A DNA stretch of 64,000 nt from NCBI RefSeq assembly GCF_002954775.1, contig NZ_KZ672952.1:1-64000 (forward strand). Reading direction: 5' to 3'. Below are positions 37,193 through 46,267 of this stretch, one piece after another. Every line of letters begins with the position of its first letter. Position 1 is the stretch's first letter. A model generated the notes under the pieces. The model did not search any database and was not told the origin of the DNA. It saw only the letters and a program-made list of their open reading frames with translations. A program made the position numbers and the translations under genes. This stretch comes from Streptomyces geranii. GTDB lineage: Bacteria > Actinomycetota > Actinomycetes > Streptomycetales > Streptomycetaceae.

Positions 37193-37447
37193 ATGACAGT
37201 GGCAGGCTTGCGCCGGGCCGCCGTGGTACTGGTCCGCAGGCACGGCGCCGAGATCCGCCTCGCCGTCCTCGTGACCGCCGCGTTCGTCGCCCTGCTGACC
37301 GCCGACGCCGAAACGGAACGTATCCGGCTCCCGTTCGCGATGTGGCCGGTCCCGTTCGGTGCCTTCCTGACCTGCCTGCGCGCCTGGCTCGCCGCCCAGG
37401 CGGTCCTCGGGCTGCTCCTCAACCATCTATCACGCACCGGATGGTGA
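37193..37447 (+). CDS. Small membrane protein
   Basis: 84 residues from ATG 37193 with two hydrophobic segments (about 22-40 and 50-78) and a basic N-terminus. A coding-like frame (V-T-C-Y-C-Q-G-A-G-G-V-R-P-Y-G-Y-G-V-W) ends in a TGA that overlaps this ATG, so it was once the second gene of a coupled pair whose first gene is now broken by a stop near 37036. Not recognised. It is convergent with the eCIS operon. Confidence 0.4.
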   Translation: MTVAGLRRAAVVLVRRHGAEIRLAVLVTAAFVALLTADAETERIRLPFAMWPVPFGAFLTCLRAWLAAQAVLGLLLNHLSRTGW

Positions 37448-37551
37448 CACCGAGCAGAGGGCCGGAACCCGCGACCATGACGATCGACGTCACGGCCGCG
37501 CGGGCCTCCCCCTGTGGTCCGAGCAGCCCTCCGCCGGACCCTGAGCGGGCC

Positions 37552-37782
37552 CTACGCGGGCACCTCCTGACGCGCCGCCACCTCGGGTGCCGGTTCGGCG
37601 GCGCCGGGTTCCGGGGTGGTCTCGGCGGCCAGGAGTTCGTTCAGCACCTGGAGGGCGCCGCTGATGCGGAGCATCGTCTGCTGGAGGTCGGCCTGCTTGG
37701 CCTCCAGGTCGGCGAGCATCCGCTGGCCTTCTCGGTACTCGGTCTCCAGTTCGGAGACGCGCTTTTCCATCTCGGCTCTCAT
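37552..37782 (-). CDS. Small coiled-coil protein, last gene of the eCIS operon
   Basis: 76 residues. Residues 1-52 form one continuous heptad-like helix (EKRVSELETEYREGQRMLAD, then E-A-K-Q-A-D-L-Q-Q-T); the rest is a Pro/Ala/Glu tail. The ATG at 37782 follows GAAGGACGACCGGC. It lies 31 nt after the fibre gene on the same strand. Its place suggests an accessory or chaperone for the fibre, which is inference. Confidence 0.6.
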   Translation of the reverse strand: MRAEMEKRVSELETEYREGQRMLADLEAKQADLQQTMLRISGALQVLNELLAAETTPEPGAAEPAPEVAARQEVPA

Positions 37783-37813
37783 GCCGGTCGTCCTTCTCAG
37801 AGGTTCGTGTTCG

Positions 37814-39634
37814 TCACGAAGTCGGGATCTTGAGTACCCATCTGCGGTATTCGACACTGGGCGTCGGGTGTGCCAGAACGTAGTGCCTCGCGTCGGACCT
37901 GATCTCGTCGGCGGCGTAGCCGTACGTGTTGAGGCGGGGGCTGAAGAGCTCGACGCCGAGCGTTCCCGCGGCGAGTTTTTTCAGGGCGGCCAGCTCGAAC
38001 TCGCCGATGGTGACCGAGCCGATCGCCAGTGACGTGGCCGTGACCTGCGCCGCGTGGATGTCCTGGTATGTGTCGTTCGCCAGGGCTCCGTGCCTGAAGT
38101 GAAAACCGTCGCGTGCCGCCTCAAGCCGATGCTGGTAGTAGCCGTTGTGGATGAACCTGATGTTGAAGGACGCCGGAGGATACGTCGCCGGTCCCGTGTC
38201 GTCCTGAACCAGTTCCAGGAAGACGTACTTGTTGTCCTCGTCGGGCTGGATCCTCTCCCGGCGCAGCTGCAGGTGGTTGTCCTCGGCGCTGACGGTCAGC
38301 CTGGACGCGGGCTTGTTGGTACCGATGCCGACGTTGCCGGACGCGCCGATGGTGAGCCGGGCGGCCTGGTTGGTGACGAGGGTCAGCGGACTGTTGGTCG
38401 CGGCGCCCACGATCATGCCCGCCGCCGCACCGAACACCCCCGTGTCGTGCGCCATCACCCGCGCGTCCACCTTCGCGGTCCGCACCGACAGCCTGGTGCC
38501 GCCCGCGCCCACGACGTCGACGACCCGACCCCACTCCCCGGTGCCCACGTCCGGGGTGGTGATGCCGATGCCCACGTGACCGTCGGCGGTGACGCTGAGC
38601 CGGGCCGCACCTGCGGTGACCAGGGTCAGCGGGCTGACGGACACCGTGCCTACGGCCATGCCCGGCTTCGCGCCGAACGCGCCCCCCTGGTGCGCCGCCA
38701 CGTGCCCCTCGATGGTCGCGGTCCGCAGCGACAGCTTGGTTCTCGCGGCGCCCACCACGTCGAGGACCCGGTCCCATCCGCCCCCGTTCGCCGGTGCGGT
38801 GGTGCCGATGCCGACATCGCCGCCGGGGGCGACGAAGAGCCTCGTCGTGCCGTCCTCGGGATCGTCGGAACCGTGGGTCCTGACGTGCAGTCCCTGCCCC
38901 GCGACCGCCCGCCGGTCGTACTCCAGGGAGTAGCCCTCGTGCTCGTCCTCCGACCCGGCCCGCAACCGGATCCCGCTGCGGTACGCGTCGCCTCCGGCCG
39001 TCTTGAACGTCAGATGCCGGTCCCGCGGGCCGTAGTCGCCGATCTCCAGGTCGCTGCCGGGGGCGGTGGTGCCGATGCCGAGCGCGCCCGCGACGGAGAG
39101 GGTGGATCGCTGCGCCGCGGTGAGGTCCACCGTGACCTCGCCGTTCTCGGCCACCGCGAGCCGGGCCAGCAGCACCGTGGGACCGTCCAGGCCGGGCGGG
39201 GCGTCGTCGGGGGCGACCGTGGTGGTGCCGTCCGGGGCGACCACCACGATCCTGGGGCTCTCGTCCCAGCGGCGCTCGTTCGCCCCACCGGTCTGCGCCA
39301 CGTCCGTCGCGACCTCCCGGTAGGCCAGGTGCACCTCGATGCCCTGCTGTCCGGTGAAGCCCTCGCCGAGCGGCAGGTTCGTGTCGGCGGCCAGGACGAG
39401 GTGCCGGCCCGGCGAGTCCACCGCCATGCCGGCGGTCACGGTGATCCGGGACGGCTCGGCCGAGGTAACCGTCAGGCCGGTGCTGACGCCGGTGAGGCGC
39501 AGCAGGCGGCTCTGCCGGCGCTCCCGGTCGAGGTGGAACCTCTGCTCGTCGATGAAGTCCTGGTCCTGCAGGAACTGCCCGTCGAAGAAGCGGACGCGCT
39601 TCGGTACGACGTCGGGTTGGGTGTAGTCCGCCAT
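37814..39634 (-). CDS. eCIS tail-fibre-like protein with GIGT repeats
   Basis: 606 residues. The N-terminal domain (V-R-F-F-D-G-Q-F-L-Q-D-Q-D-F, about 1-165) probably docks to the baseplate. A shaft follows with four G-x-V/L-G-I-G-T-x-x-P turns, including two tandem units of about 78 residues (R-V-L-D-V-V-G-A and R-V-V-D-V-V-G-A copies). The C-terminal part (F-N-I-R-F-I-H-N-G-Y-Y-Q-H-R and onward) ends in an aromatic-rich segment. Such G-I-G-T strands occur in phage fibres and lead to C-terminal tips. It probably contacts the target or anchors the particle. Confidence 0.7.
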   Translation of the reverse strand: MADYTQPDVVPKRVRFFDGQFLQDQDFIDEQRFHLDRERRQSRLLRLTGVSTGLTVTSAEPSRITVTAGMAVDSPGRHLVLAADTNLPLGEGFTGQQGIEVHLAYREVATDVAQTGGANERRWDESPRIVVVAPDGTTTVAPDDAPPGLDGPTVLLARLAVAENGEVTVDLTAAQRSTLSVAGALGIGTTAPGSDLEIGDYGPRDRHLTFKTAGGDAYRSGIRLRAGSEDEHEGYSLEYDRRAVAGQGLHVRTHGSDDPEDGTTRLFVAPGGDVGIGTTAPANGGGWDRVLDVVGAARTKLSLRTATIEGHVAAHQGGAFGAKPGMAVGTVSVSPLTLVTAGAARLSVTADGHVGIGITTPDVGTGEWGRVVDVVGAGGTRLSVRTAKVDARVMAHDTGVFGAAAGMIVGAATNSPLTLVTNQAARLTIGASGNVGIGTNKPASRLTVSAEDNHLQLRRERIQPDEDNKYVFLELVQDDTGPATYPPASFNIRFIHNGYYQHRLEAARDGFHFRHGALANDTYQDIHAAQVTATSLAIGSVTIGEFELAALKKLAAGTLGVELFSPRLNTYGYAADEIRSDARHYVLAHPTPSVEYRRWVLKIPTS

Positions 39635-39651
39635 CGGGCTTCCTCCGAATG

Positions 39652-40305
39652 TCAGGTCGAGTCACGCGTGCCGAGCACGGTGTTCTGGCCGAGGATGAGC
39701 AACTCCGGTACGCCGCCCTCGCGTTCGCGCAGTTCCTCGGAGACCAGCCGCATCGTGGGCACCACGACCTTGAGCGCGTAGAAGGTGTGGGCCGGTTTCT
39801 CCCGGTCGATGATCGCCCGGGCGATCTCCTGGACACGGCGCAGCCGTCCGGGATCGGCGTCGCCGAGCGTCAGCTGGACCTGGAAGTAGTGGGCGGGCGT
39901 CTCGAACTCGTCGAAGATCACCACGTCGTCGCGGGTCACCTCGTCGTCCAGGGGCCGCAGGTAGATCTCCAGCATCCGGCGCAGCCCGGCCAGGGTCCCG
40001 CGCTGCCGGTACAGCGGGACGATCTCGCGGATGAACCCGCGTTTGGTGTCCGCGTCCCAGTCGGCGCGCAGGCTCAGGCCGACCCATCCGGCCAGCCACG
40101 GCAGGAAGTCCTCGCGGGTGGTCAGCGGGTCGATGTGGTCGGCGGAGCGCTCGATGAGCTGTTCGAGGCCCACGGTGTCGTCATGGCCGGTCAGTACGGC
40201 TTCGAACGCCAGCAGGAACCGGCCGGCGAACGGGTCCTCCCGGAACACCGCCGGCAGGTGGTCGAGGTAGCGGCTCATGCCGCTCGCAGTGCTCACTCCG
40301 CTCAC
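39652..40305 (-). CDS. Phage tail protein I-like baseplate protein
   Basis: 217 residues. M-S-R-Y-L-D-H-L-P-A-V-F-R-E-D-P and FLPWLAGWVGLSLRADWD, then R-Q-R-G-T-L-A-G-L-R-R-M-L-E-I-Y, are the marks of the P2 gpI-type tail protein family found at the end of eCIS baseplate operons. The start is GTG 40305, whose GTGA overlaps the stop of the preceding gene; an internal ATG 9 codons later is an alternative. It should connect the baseplate to fibre-type proteins. Confidence 0.8.
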   Translation of the reverse strand: MSGVSTASGMSRYLDHLPAVFREDPFAGRFLLAFEAVLTGHDDTVGLEQLIERSADHIDPLTTREDFLPWLAGWVGLSLRADWDADTKRGFIREIVPLYRQRGTLAGLRRMLEIYLRPLDDEVTRDDVVIFDEFETPAHYFQVQLTLGDADPGRLRRVQEIARAIIDREKPAHTFYALKVVVPTMRLVSEELREREGGVPELLILGQNTVLGTRDST

Positions 40306-41276
40306 GTCGGCAGCTCCCAGGTCGACGGGTGGGTTCTGCCGTAGCTGTCGTAGCCCGTCAGGTCCACCCGGGTCAGCCGCATCAGCTGGTGGGCGTCCAG
40401 GGCGATGCCGTCCACTCCGGCGTCGCCCTCCGTGCCGGTGCGGGTGAGGCGGAGGTTCTCGATGTGGTCGACCAGGGGCGATTGTTCGAGTACGGCGTAC
40501 ACCTCGGACAGGTACGCGCTCTGCCCGAAGGACCAGCCGTCGCGGGTGTCGCCGCCGGTGAACGGGTCGTAGAACTCCCGCAGCCGGTTCCGCGCGTCGG
40601 CGACGGCGTCCGTCGGCACGGCGTCCTCGTACAGGGCGAGGTCGGCGGAGACCGTGACGTCGACGTACTCCGGGCCGACCACATGGTGACGGACCGTCAG
40701 GATCCGGCGTGGGTCGAGGAATTCACGCAGGGCCGTGGTCAGCGCCTCGGTGGGCTGTGGGTGCGTGTCCGTCGTCCCGCCCGACTCGGGCAGGACGACG
40801 ACGCTGACGTGCGCCGTGGCCGCCGCGGCCGGGTCGGTGCCGGCCAGGTTCCGGCCCGCCACGCACCGCACCCGCCGTACCCGGGAAAGCCCGGCGGCCT
40901 GCGGCTGCTGGGGCCAGGTCGTGCGGACCAGGTATTCGTAGTCGTCCGCGGTCGCGGCCCGGTGGCGTTCGTGCAGGGCGGCGACGCTCTGGCGTACGGC
41001 CGCGTCGAGGCCGCCGGTTTCCGGCGGCGACCACTGCGGACCGCCGAGCAGCCGCAGGAAGTTGAGGGTGTGGCTCTGCGGCAGCTGGTCAACCTGGTAC
41101 AGCTGCATCTCGGTCAGCCAGGCCAGCAGTTCGACGAGGACGATGCCGGGGTCGCCGGGGTTGTGGTCGGTCCACTCCGGCAGGAGTACGGGGAGGAGGG
41201 CCCGCGCCTCGCCGACCAGGTCGTCGAAGTCGTGGTCGTCGAGGCTCGGCAGGGGAATCGGCACGGAACTCCTCAC
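40302..41276 (-). CDS. eCIS baseplate wedge protein (baseplate J-like, short)
   Basis: 324 residues. The N-terminus P-S-L-D-D-H-D-F-D-D-L-V and WTDHNPGDPGIVLVELLAWL with T-E-M-Q-L-Y is the standard opening of gpJ/Afp-type wedge proteins; the middle has T-A-D-D-Y-E-Y-L-V-R and V-V-L-P-E-S-G-G. The GTG at 41276 overlaps the stop of the 1,179-residue gene; a GTG at 41264, 4 nt after a GAGGAG, may be the real start. It pairs with the larger wedge protein to form the baseplate. Confidence 0.8.
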   Translation of the reverse strand: MRSSVPIPLPSLDDHDFDDLVGEARALLPVLLPEWTDHNPGDPGIVLVELLAWLTEMQLYQVDQLPQSHTLNFLRLLGGPQWSPPETGGLDAAVRQSVAALHERHRAATADDYEYLVRTTWPQQPQAAGLSRVRRVRCVAGRNLAGTDPAAAATAHVSVVVLPESGGTTDTHPQPTEALTTALREFLDPRRILTVRHHVVGPEYVDVTVSADLALYEDAVPTDAVADARNRLREFYDPFTGGDTRDGWSFGQSAYLSEVYAVLEQSPLVDHIENLRLTRTGTEGDAGVDGIALDAHQLMRLTRVDLTGYDSYGRTHPSTWELPT

Positions 41277-44200
41277 GCTCCCAGGGTCACGGTGATGCGG
41301 TGACGGCCGGAAAAGACCAAGGCCCGTTCCAGCCATCGGGTCAGCTCCGGGGACGCGGGCTCGGCCGCGAGCTGCGCCAGCGAACGGCCGAGCACCTCCT
41401 CCAGCCGGTCGCCGAGCTCGTCGGAGTGGGCCACCTGCGTCACCGTGAGTGCAGGGACGTGGCCGACGCCGTCGACGGCCTCGATGGCGGCGTACAGATC
41501 GGAGCGGTGCGGTTTGCGGCCGAAGGCCCAGCCGGTGCCGTCCGGTCCCCCGGTCAGCGGGTGCAGGAAACGCTCCAGGGTCTGCTCGATCCGTCCCCCG
41601 ACCAGGCCAGCGGCGTCCGGTGAGGACGGCACCACCGTCGCGGCGACGGTCACCTCGATCCACTCCGGGCCGGCGACCCGGAGCGCGGTGGTCGGGCCGC
41701 ACCGGGCCCGCAGGTACTCCTCGACGCGGCGCAGCAGCCCCAGGCCGGGTGCCGGGCGGGGGTTGCCCGAGCGCGGGACCACGACGATCCCGACACCGCC
41801 GGCGTCCGCCTCGGCCTCCACGTGCGCGTCGGTCGGCGCCGGGGCCGCCGGGTCGAGCCAGAGGTCGAACGGGTCGTACCGGCTGGGCGGCAGCGCCCGG
41901 ACGCGGGCCACCTCGGCCGAGGACTCGTACGCGAGGTCCTCGAAGTCCTGGGCCGTGACGGCGCGGTCGCGGTGGCGCAGCGACCTCGGCCCCCTGGCGC
42001 GCACCCGGTCCAGCGGTTCCCACGCGCTCCCGCCGGAGGCCGGCTCGTGATGGGTGACGGAGTCGATGGAGGGGACGGCGGACTTCAGTGTCACGACGGT
42101 CCCTGCGGCGCGGTTGCCCTCCTCGCCGCCGCCCGTGCGGTAGGTGAGGCGGATGTTGCTCTGACCACGCGGCACCACCCGCCCGGCCCGGCCGTCACCG
42201 AAGCCGATCTCACCGTTCTGGCGGTCGATGGTGTAGTGGCGGTCGAGCGGGCCGGAGCGGTGGAACCCGGTCACCTCGTGCCACCGCACCCAGACCTCCT
42301 CGGGGTCTTCGGTGACCGTCACGGCGTCGGCGCCTTCGGTCTCGGTGAGTTCGGTCTCCTCCGCCGTCGTCGGGCGCTCCGGCTCCCGTACCACCAGCCG
42401 CTGACCGGCCAGGACCGGGCTCTGCGCGGTGGTGAGCCGCTGGCCGGCCTCGGCGGTGCCCGATCCGAGGATCTCGTCGGTGACGGTGACGGCCTGCGTC
42501 GCCCAGGTCGTGTTCGGCAGGATCCGGCGCAGCCGCGGCGTGACCGGGAAGCTTCCGTGCCGCAGGCGGAGCCGCAGCCAGCAGCGGCTCTGCCCGAAGT
42601 GCTCCCGGGCCGTCAGGTCGGCCGGTCCGACGAACCGCACCGTGCCCCGGCCGGAGAGGGCCGCGGTCTCGTCGACCGCGGCCAGCGGCTGCCAGCCGTC
42701 GGGACCGTCGTACTCCCACACCAGGTCGGCGCGGTCGGTCAGGTCGGTTCCGGCGAGACGGTCGGCCGCCACCTCTTCCGGTTCCGGCGGCTCGACCTGG
42801 AGATAGAGCGTGACCGGCCGGGTGTCGAAGGGTTGGTCGAAGCCGAGGTAGAGGGCCGGGTCCCGCTCCGGGTGCGGGGTGAAGGGCGTGACGGACCACG
42901 GCGTACCGGGGCCGAGGTGGTGGGTGGTGAGGCGGAAGTCGTTGTGCGTGACGCAGACCGGTGCCGGGACGGGCGCCGTCGGCCCCGCGGAACTCCACGA
43001 CAGGGTGGTGATCACCGGCGGTGCGAACGTGGCGTCGACCAGCTCGTAGGAGCCGTCGCCGTTGCGGGTGTAGCGGGCGGCGACCCCGTAGTCGCCACCG
43101 ATCAGCCGGATGCGCAGCCAGTGCCCCTCGACGTCGCCCACCTCGGTGCGCGCGAAGCCGTCGGGCGGGGTGAACAGCAGGGTGGCGTCGGCGGTGAAGG
43201 CGTAGTCGGGGTCGTCGACGGTCACCGGGCGCCAGCCGGTACCGTCCCATGCCTCCCAGACGATCCGCGGGGCGCCGTCGGTGTTCACCGGCGGGACGGG
43301 GCCGTCCGGGCCGTTGGTCAGGGTCACGTCCAGGGTGAGGTCCGCGCCGGGCCGGACCAGGCTCTCGGGACAGGCCAGATAGAAGGTGTCGTTGAAACGC
43401 GGCTGCTCGCCGAAGGGGTGGAAGTCCTTGGTCACGTCCAGCGGCGTGCCGTTGGTGAACGCTCCGGACGGCGCCACCGGCTCCGGCACGGTCTCCGTGC
43501 GCAGCTCGATGCCGGTGACGGTGGGCGGATCCCAGTCGAACCCCAGAGTCAGTGACCCCAGTTGCGGCAGGCGGGTGTAGGCGGCGCCGTCCTGGACGAC
43601 CTCCGCCCGGAGCCAGTGCCCGGACCGCCCCTGGAACAGCTCGGCGGGCCACTCGGCCGGTACGCGGAAGCCGATCTCACCGTCGCGGGTCATCGCCAGG
43701 GTGCCGTCCCGCAGACCGGTGTCGCCTGCGTCGGCCGTCTCCGCCGCCGTGCTGGACTCACCGAGCCGCCGCCATTCGTCGCCGTCCTTGTACGACCACA
43801 CCAGCCGCACCGGGGTGGCCGGGCCGGCCTCTCCGGGTCGTGCCAGGGTGACGGCGAGCCGGACGTCGGCGCCGAGGGCCGCCACCCGTTCGCCGGCGCT
43901 GAGGTAGAAGAACCGGCCCTGATCGGTCTGCCCGAACGGGAACACCCCGTCGGCGCTGGCCTGGAGAGCCCGACTGCCGGTCGCGACCGCGTCGGGCGGC
44001 AACCCGGAGGTGCCGTGCGGCAGCGGCATGTCGAGCTGGGCGCGCAGCCAGCCCGCCGAGGTGCCGTTCACCTCGTACGGGGGCAGTTGCGGCAGGCCGG
44101 TGAGGATCACCGTCCAGGCGCCGTCCTGCGGGGCGGTGGCGGCCTGCGCCGGCTGCCACCGGGTGCCGTCCCAGTACGCCCAGGAGATCGGCCAGTCGTC

Positions 44201-44812
44201 GAGCAGTGTGCCGTCCGGGGTCGTCAGGATCAGCGTGACGTCCTTGGTGCCCTCGGCGGTCAGTACCTGGTCGCAGGCGACGAAGAGCTGGTGCGGCACC
44301 GGCAGGTCGCCGGTGAACGCGGCGAACGGTTCGTCCGGGTCGCCGGTGGCCTCGGCACTGCGGTCGGCGTAGGTGTCGTGCGGGGCGTCGTCCACGACGA
44401 CGGCCCGCAGGCGGGACCGGGTCACGACCAGATCGGTCCCGGTCTCGAAGACGACCTCGTCGTTCTCGCCGTCCAGGGGGTCGGCGGCGACCTGTGTGCC
44501 GGCCGGGACCAGCGCGTCGGTCCGGCTGCCTTCGGCCAGCTGGAAGGTGAGCGGCACGCGCGCCGGCAGGGGCGGCGACGGCTGGGTCCCGATCAGGTTG
44601 AGGAACGCGAGGTAGTCGCGTTCCGGCACCTGGTTGAGACGCCGCACCACCAGTTCGGCGAAGCGCGCGAAGACGCCGATCAGCGCCTGGCCGCCGTCCG
44701 GGTGTCCGTCGGCGGGCGGCTGCCAGCCGCTGTAACGGGTCGCCAGCGCGGTGGTCTGCGCGACCAGGGCTGCGCGGTCGCGGGGGTCGATGGGCGGGGG
44801 CTGTCCGGTCAT
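41273..44812 (-). CDS. eCIS large baseplate assembly protein (baseplate J-like)
   Basis: 1,179 residues, the longest gene of the operon. The N-terminus has the usual F-A-R-F-A-E-L-V-V-R-R-L-N-Q-V-P-E-R-D-Y-L-A-F-L, and the C-terminal third has R-G-P-R-S-L-R-H-R-D-R-A-V-T-A-Q-D-F-E-D-L-A. This is the pattern of the putative baseplate assembly proteins of Afp/PVC-like systems. The long middle is beta-rich and has several W-x-x-W/L-R-x-x-L repeats. It overlaps gp25 upstream by 4 nt (ATGA). It should form the inner wedge ring around the spike. Confidence 0.85.
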   Translation of the reverse strand: MTGQPPPIDPRDRAALVAQTTALATRYSGWQPPADGHPDGGQALIGVFARFAELVVRRLNQVPERDYLAFLNLIGTQPSPPLPARVPLTFQLAEGSRTDALVPAGTQVAADPLDGENDEVVFETGTDLVVTRSRLRAVVVDDAPHDTYADRSAEATGDPDEPFAAFTGDLPVPHQLFVACDQVLTAEGTKDVTLILTTPDGTLLDDWPISWAYWDGTRWQPAQAATAPQDGAWTVILTGLPQLPPYEVNGTSAGWLRAQLDMPLPHGTSGLPPDAVATGSRALQASADGVFPFGQTDQGRFFYLSAGERVAALGADVRLAVTLARPGEAGPATPVRLVWSYKDGDEWRRLGESSTAAETADAGDTGLRDGTLAMTRDGEIGFRVPAEWPAELFQGRSGHWLRAEVVQDGAAYTRLPQLGSLTLGFDWDPPTVTGIELRTETVPEPVAPSGAFTNGTPLDVTKDFHPFGEQPRFNDTFYLACPESLVRPGADLTLDVTLTNGPDGPVPPVNTDGAPRIVWEAWDGTGWRPVTVDDPDYAFTADATLLFTPPDGFARTEVGDVEGHWLRIRLIGGDYGVAARYTRNGDGSYELVDATFAPPVITTLSWSSAGPTAPVPAPVCVTHNDFRLTTHHLGPGTPWSVTPFTPHPERDPALYLGFDQPFDTRPVTLYLQVEPPEPEEVAADRLAGTDLTDRADLVWEYDGPDGWQPLAAVDETAALSGRGTVRFVGPADLTAREHFGQSRCWLRLRLRHGSFPVTPRLRRILPNTTWATQAVTVTDEILGSGTAEAGQRLTTAQSPVLAGQRLVVREPERPTTAEETELTETEGADAVTVTEDPEEVWVRWHEVTGFHRSGPLDRHYTIDRQNGEIGFGDGRAGRVVPRGQSNIRLTYRTGGGEEGNRAAGTVVTLKSAVPSIDSVTHHEPASGGSAWEPLDRVRARGPRSLRHRDRAVTAQDFEDLAYESSAEVARVRALPPSRYDPFDLWLDPAAPAPTDAHVEAEADAGGVGIVVVPRSGNPRPAPGLGLLRRVEEYLRARCGPTTALRVAGPEWIEVTVAATVVPSSPDAAGLVGGRIEQTLERFLHPLTGGPDGTGWAFGRKPHRSDLYAAIEAVDGVGHVPALTVTQVAHSDELGDRLEEVLGRSLAQLAAEPASPELTRWLERALVFSGRHRITVTLGA

Positions 44813-45210
44813 ATGGCGTAGAAGGGGTAGACGAGGTTGAAGCGGCTGTTGTTCGACCGCATCCGGTAGTTGACCTCGATGAGCAGTCGGTGCCGGTCCT
44901 CGGGGTCGGGTGCCGCGTAGACGTCCAGTACGTCGATGCGCGGTTCCCAGCGGGTCAGCGCCTCGCGCACCGACCGGCTGACGCGTCCCGCGGTGCTCGC
45001 GTCGTTGACGTCGAAGACGGCGTCGTGGATGGAGCAGCCGAAGTCCGGGCGCATCACGCGCTCGCCGGGCGCGGTGCCGAGGATCAGCCAGATCGACTGG
45101 CGGATCGCCTCCGCGCCGCTCCCGGTCAGCCGTATGCCCTGTTCTGGGTCGTGGGCGACGGGGAACGCCCAGCCGGTGCCGAGGAAGCCGCTGTCCGTGA
45201 CTTCGGTCAT
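44809..45210 (-). CDS. eCIS gp25-like baseplate protein
   Basis: 133 residues: E-A-I-R-Q-S-I-W-L-I-L-G-T-A-P-G-E-R-V-M then R-P-D-F-G-C-S-I-H-D, and E-P-R-I-D-V-L. This is the gp25/gpW lysozyme-like wedge fold with the E-P-R motif needed for sheath-baseplate contact in contractile systems. ATGA overlaps link it to the PAAR gene upstream and the large wedge gene downstream. Confidence 0.9.
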   Translation of the reverse strand: MTEVTDSGFLGTGWAFPVAHDPEQGIRLTGSGAEAIRQSIWLILGTAPGERVMRPDFGCSIHDAVFDVNDASTAGRVSRSVREALTRWEPRIDVLDVYAAPDPEDRHRLLIEVNYRMRSNNSRFNLVYPFYAI

Positions 45211-45605
45211 CCGATCGTCACCGTGCCCGTGGCCATGACCGTCCCGTTCGGGAGGTCCTGCGGATCGTTGCAGGTCGAGGCGGGGTCACCGGTCCTGATC
45301 GCGGGTTTCCCGTTGATCCTCACGGTCGTGCTGCCGCCTTCGAGGGTGGCCGTGTTCGACGGCTGCTTCTGGAACGAGGTGCCCGGCGGCGCAGGTACGT
45401 GTGTCGGGGTGTTCTCGGCGGTGGAGCCGGCCACCGCCGCCGGCCTGCCCATGATGGTGACGTCGCCGCTCAGTCCGCCGTTGATGATCCCGGTGAACGG
45501 GTGCGGCAACGGCATCGGCACCGGCCCCGAGGGCCCGGAGACCATGACGACATGGATGTCGGTGGCCGTGACCAGGTCACCCTGCTTCGCAGCGAACTTC
45601 CCCAT
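45207..45605 (-). CDS. eCIS PAAR-type spike tip protein
   Basis: 132 residues. It contains P-L-P-H-P-F-T-G-I-I-N-G-G-L-S-G-D-V-T-I-M-G-R-P-A-A-V and later N-G-K-P-A-I-R-T-G-D-P-A-S-T-C, a PAAR-like beta-prism with candidate metal ligands (His and Cys). It would cap the spike and sharpen the tip. The ATG at 45605 follows GGGGGTGGAATTCC. Confidence 0.85.
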   Translation of the reverse strand: MGKFAAKQGDLVTATDIHVVMVSGPSGPVPMPLPHPFTGIINGGLSGDVTIMGRPAAVAGSTAENTPTHVPAPPGTSFQKQPSNTATLEGGSTTVRINGKPAIRTGDPASTCNDPQDLPNGTVMATGTVTIG

Positions 45606-45622
45606 GGAATTCCACCCCCCAA

Positions 45623-46267
45623 TCAGTTGATGTTGACTTGGCTGCCCTTGATGGCCAGCCGTCCGCCGGACTTGACCGCGAGCGCGGACTCGGCCTCCAC
45701 GTTCACGTCGGCCTTGGAGACGATCTCGACACCGTTGCCGCTGAGCCGCAGCTTCCCGCCGGCGGAGATGACGACGTCCGCGGTCGCGGTGATCGTGATC
45801 CGGTTGTCCTTCGTGCTGATCACGACGCTGTTCCCGGCACTCCTGTCGACGATCTCGATGCGCTCGTCCCGGTCGGTGTCGACCAGCCGGATCACGTGCC
45901 CGCTGCGGGAGGTGATCGACCGTGTGTCGTTGCGGCCGTCGCCGTTGGTGACAGGCGGTCTGTCCTTGCCGTTCCACAGCGCGCCGACGACGTAGGGGAC
46001 TTCGGGGTTGCCGTGCTCGAAGGCGACCAGGACCTCGTCGTCGACCTCGGGCAGGAAGGAGAAGCCACGGCCGGCTCCTGCCATCGGGACCGCCACCCGC
46101 GCCCAGTCGGTCTCGACGTCGTCCGCCAGCCAGGGCAGGGCCACCTTGACCCGCCCCAGGCCGTCCGGGTCACGGTTGTTGGTGACGATGCCGATCGCCA
46201 CCCCGTGGAACCGCCCGTCCGCCCGGCCGGGCTCCTGGCCCGTCAGATGGTCGAAGATCTCGCTCAC
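45623..46267 (-). CDS. eCIS gpV-like spike protein (OB fold plus beta-helix)
   Basis: 214 residues. The OB-fold part has GIVTNNRDPDGLGRVKVALP and D-W-A-R-V-A-V-P-M-A-G, then F-L-P-E-V-D-D-E-V-L-V-A-F, the classic VgrG/gpV core. The C-terminal 80 residues are short repeated beta-strands (I-T-I-T-A-T-A-D-V and V-N-V-E-A-E-S-A) forming the spike needle. The GTG at 46267 overlaps the gpD-like gene stop. Together with that gene it equals a split VgrG. Confidence 0.9.
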   Translation of the reverse strand: MSEIFDHLTGQEPGRADGRFHGVAIGIVTNNRDPDGLGRVKVALPWLADDVETDWARVAVPMAGAGRGFSFLPEVDDEVLVAFEHGNPEVPYVVGALWNGKDRPPVTNGDGRNDTRSITSRSGHVIRLVDTDRDERIEIVDRSAGNSVVISTKDNRITITATADVVISAGGKLRLSGNGVEIVSKADVNVEAESALAVKSGGRLAIKGSQVNIN

